From NCBI GenBank assembly GCA_030638325.1, contig DAOWEV010000122.1, positions 1-6,149 on the forward strand: DNA of 6,149 nt, read 5' to 3'. This DNA is from Bacteroidales bacterium. GTDB lineage: Bacteria; Bacteroidota; Bacteroidia; Bacteroidales; JAGOPY01. This document shows, piece after piece, positions 5,379 to 6,149 of this stretch (the stretch's first letter is position 1; each line of letters starts with the position of its first letter). A model generated the notes under the pieces. That model was given only the letters and a program-made list of their open reading frames with translations, did not search any database and was not told the DNA's origin. Both the position numbers and the translations under genes were made by a program.

Positions 5379-6149
5379 TTAATAATACAGACTATCTCCC
5401 TTGATCCTCAGATATTTGCGAACAGCAAGGAATGTGGATGCCCAGGAAATAATGATACCCAGCAGGGTGACAATTACAAATAGAGATAGAAACAATTGAA
5501 AATCCTGAAGATTTACCAAGTCCGGAAACTCTTGTTGCGCCAGATAAAGGATGCCCCCCAACAGCAGGATTGCGATAAGTGAGCTGTAGAGCCCCTGTGC
5601 AATGCCTTTTAGAATGAAGGGCCTGCGGATGAAACCCTGCGTAGCGCCAACCAGTTGCATGCTTTTGATGAGGAACCTCCTGGCGTAAACTGAGAGCCTT
5701 ATCGTATTATTGATCAGGGCAATGGCGATGAACAGCAGCAGGGCACTGAATCCCAGGATCACTATACCCACTTTCCGGATATTTTGATTAATCAAATGTA
5801 CCAGGGATTTTTGATAAAATATCTCCTTCACATTGGAATTGTCCAACAGCTTGTTTTCTATCATTAAAAGACTGTCGATATTGGCATACCCAGCCTTCAG
5901 ACGCAGGTCGATGGAAGGTGGTAACGGATTGTAACCCAGGAAATCAATAAAATCCTCCCCCAACTCCTCAGTCAGCTCCCTGGCTGCCTGCTCGGGTGTA
6001 ATATATTCGGTGGATTTGACAAAATCAGAGGCATCCAACAGCTTTTGCAATTGCAGGATCCCCGCTTCTTTAACATTCTCTTTCATATAAACCCGGATTC
6101 CGATATTCTCCTTAACATAGTCGGATAACTTCTTGGCATGCAAGACGAT
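5379..6149 (-). CDS. ftsX: Cell division protein FtsX, 5' end cut by window edge
   Basis: FtsX is the membrane partner of the ATPase FtsE; together they form an ABC-type complex at the division site that controls peptidoglycan hydrolases rather than moving a substrate. The frame is open to the window edge (IVLHAKKLSDYV), so the cytoplasmic N-terminus and first membrane helix lie outside. The 256 visible residues hold the end of the first helix, the extracytoplasmic domain (about 9-120, with SDFVKSTEYITPEQAARELTEEL at 41-63 broken here only by the window's residue numbering), then three membrane helices near 127-147, 185-203 and 219-243. Between the first two of these lies IKSMQLVGATQGFIRRPF (161-178), the conserved cytoplasmic loop expected to meet FtsE. 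The apparent TTG start at 6143 is internal, not the true start. No ftsE is visible; it may lie outside the window. The stop is followed by a palindrome and then DUF3098. Confidence 0.93.
   Translation of the reverse strand: MVLHAKKLSDYVKENIGIRVYMKENVKEAGILQLQKLLDASDFVKSTEYITPEQAARELTEELGEDFIDFLGYNPLPPSIDLRLKAGYANIDSLLMIENKLLDNSNVKEIFYQKSLVHLINQNIRKVGIVILGFSALLLFIAIALINNTIRLSVYARRFLIKSMQLVGATQGFIRRPFILKGIAQGLYSSLIAILLLGGILYLAQQEFPDLVNLQDFQLFLSLFVIVTLLGIIISWASTFLAVRKYLRIKGDSLYY

Overview
The window is a 6.1 kb stretch of ordinary chromosome, most likely from a Bacteroidota bacterium and possibly an uncultured one. Several things point there. DUF3098 is a small membrane protein family I know only from that phylum, and here it sits between ftsX and uppP. 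The order ftsX, DUF3098, uppP, truB, queA is one I recall from Bacteroidota genomes. No start codon has a clear Shine-Dalgarno sequence. Promoter-like boxes fit the Bacteroidota pattern TTG-N~20-TAnnTTTG rather than the E. coli pattern. Codon use and base composition look fairly even across the window, with no transposase, integrase, phage gene, tRNA, rRNA or CRISPR array.

Layout. Positions 1-1566 hold two minus-strand genes: a family 2 glycosyltransferase cut by the left edge, and upstream of it a flippase-like membrane protein of the LPG-synthase transmembrane family. This pair probably builds or moves a lipid or surface glycan. Divergent from them on the plus strand is ruvC (1587-2138), which starts with TTG only 20 bases from the start of the flippase-like gene. 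A convergent gap (2139-2239) follows, filled with short tandem repeats and an imperfect inverted repeat. The rest is on the minus strand. Read in transcription order from the right edge it runs ftsX (5' end cut), DUF3098, uppP, truB, then queA after 162 bases and with its own convincing promoter.

How the genes fit together. FtsX (division and cell-wall hydrolase control) and UppP (undecaprenyl pyrophosphate recycling) both serve the cell wall. TruB and QueA modify tRNA (pseudouridine 55 and queuosine). uppP and truB overlap by ATGA, so they are probably translationally coupled. The 78-base gap between ftsX and DUF3098 carries a perfect 20-base palindrome next to a TAnnTTTG box. It may be a regulated internal promoter for DUF3098-uppP-truB.

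I see no convincing new defence system, mobile element or RNA gene. The items most worth a second look are the palindrome and promoter in front of DUF3098, the unexplained conserved role of DUF3098 itself, the repeat cluster after ruvC, and the tight divergent ruvC start. In several cases start codons were moved inward from the longest open frame, for reasons given in each entry.
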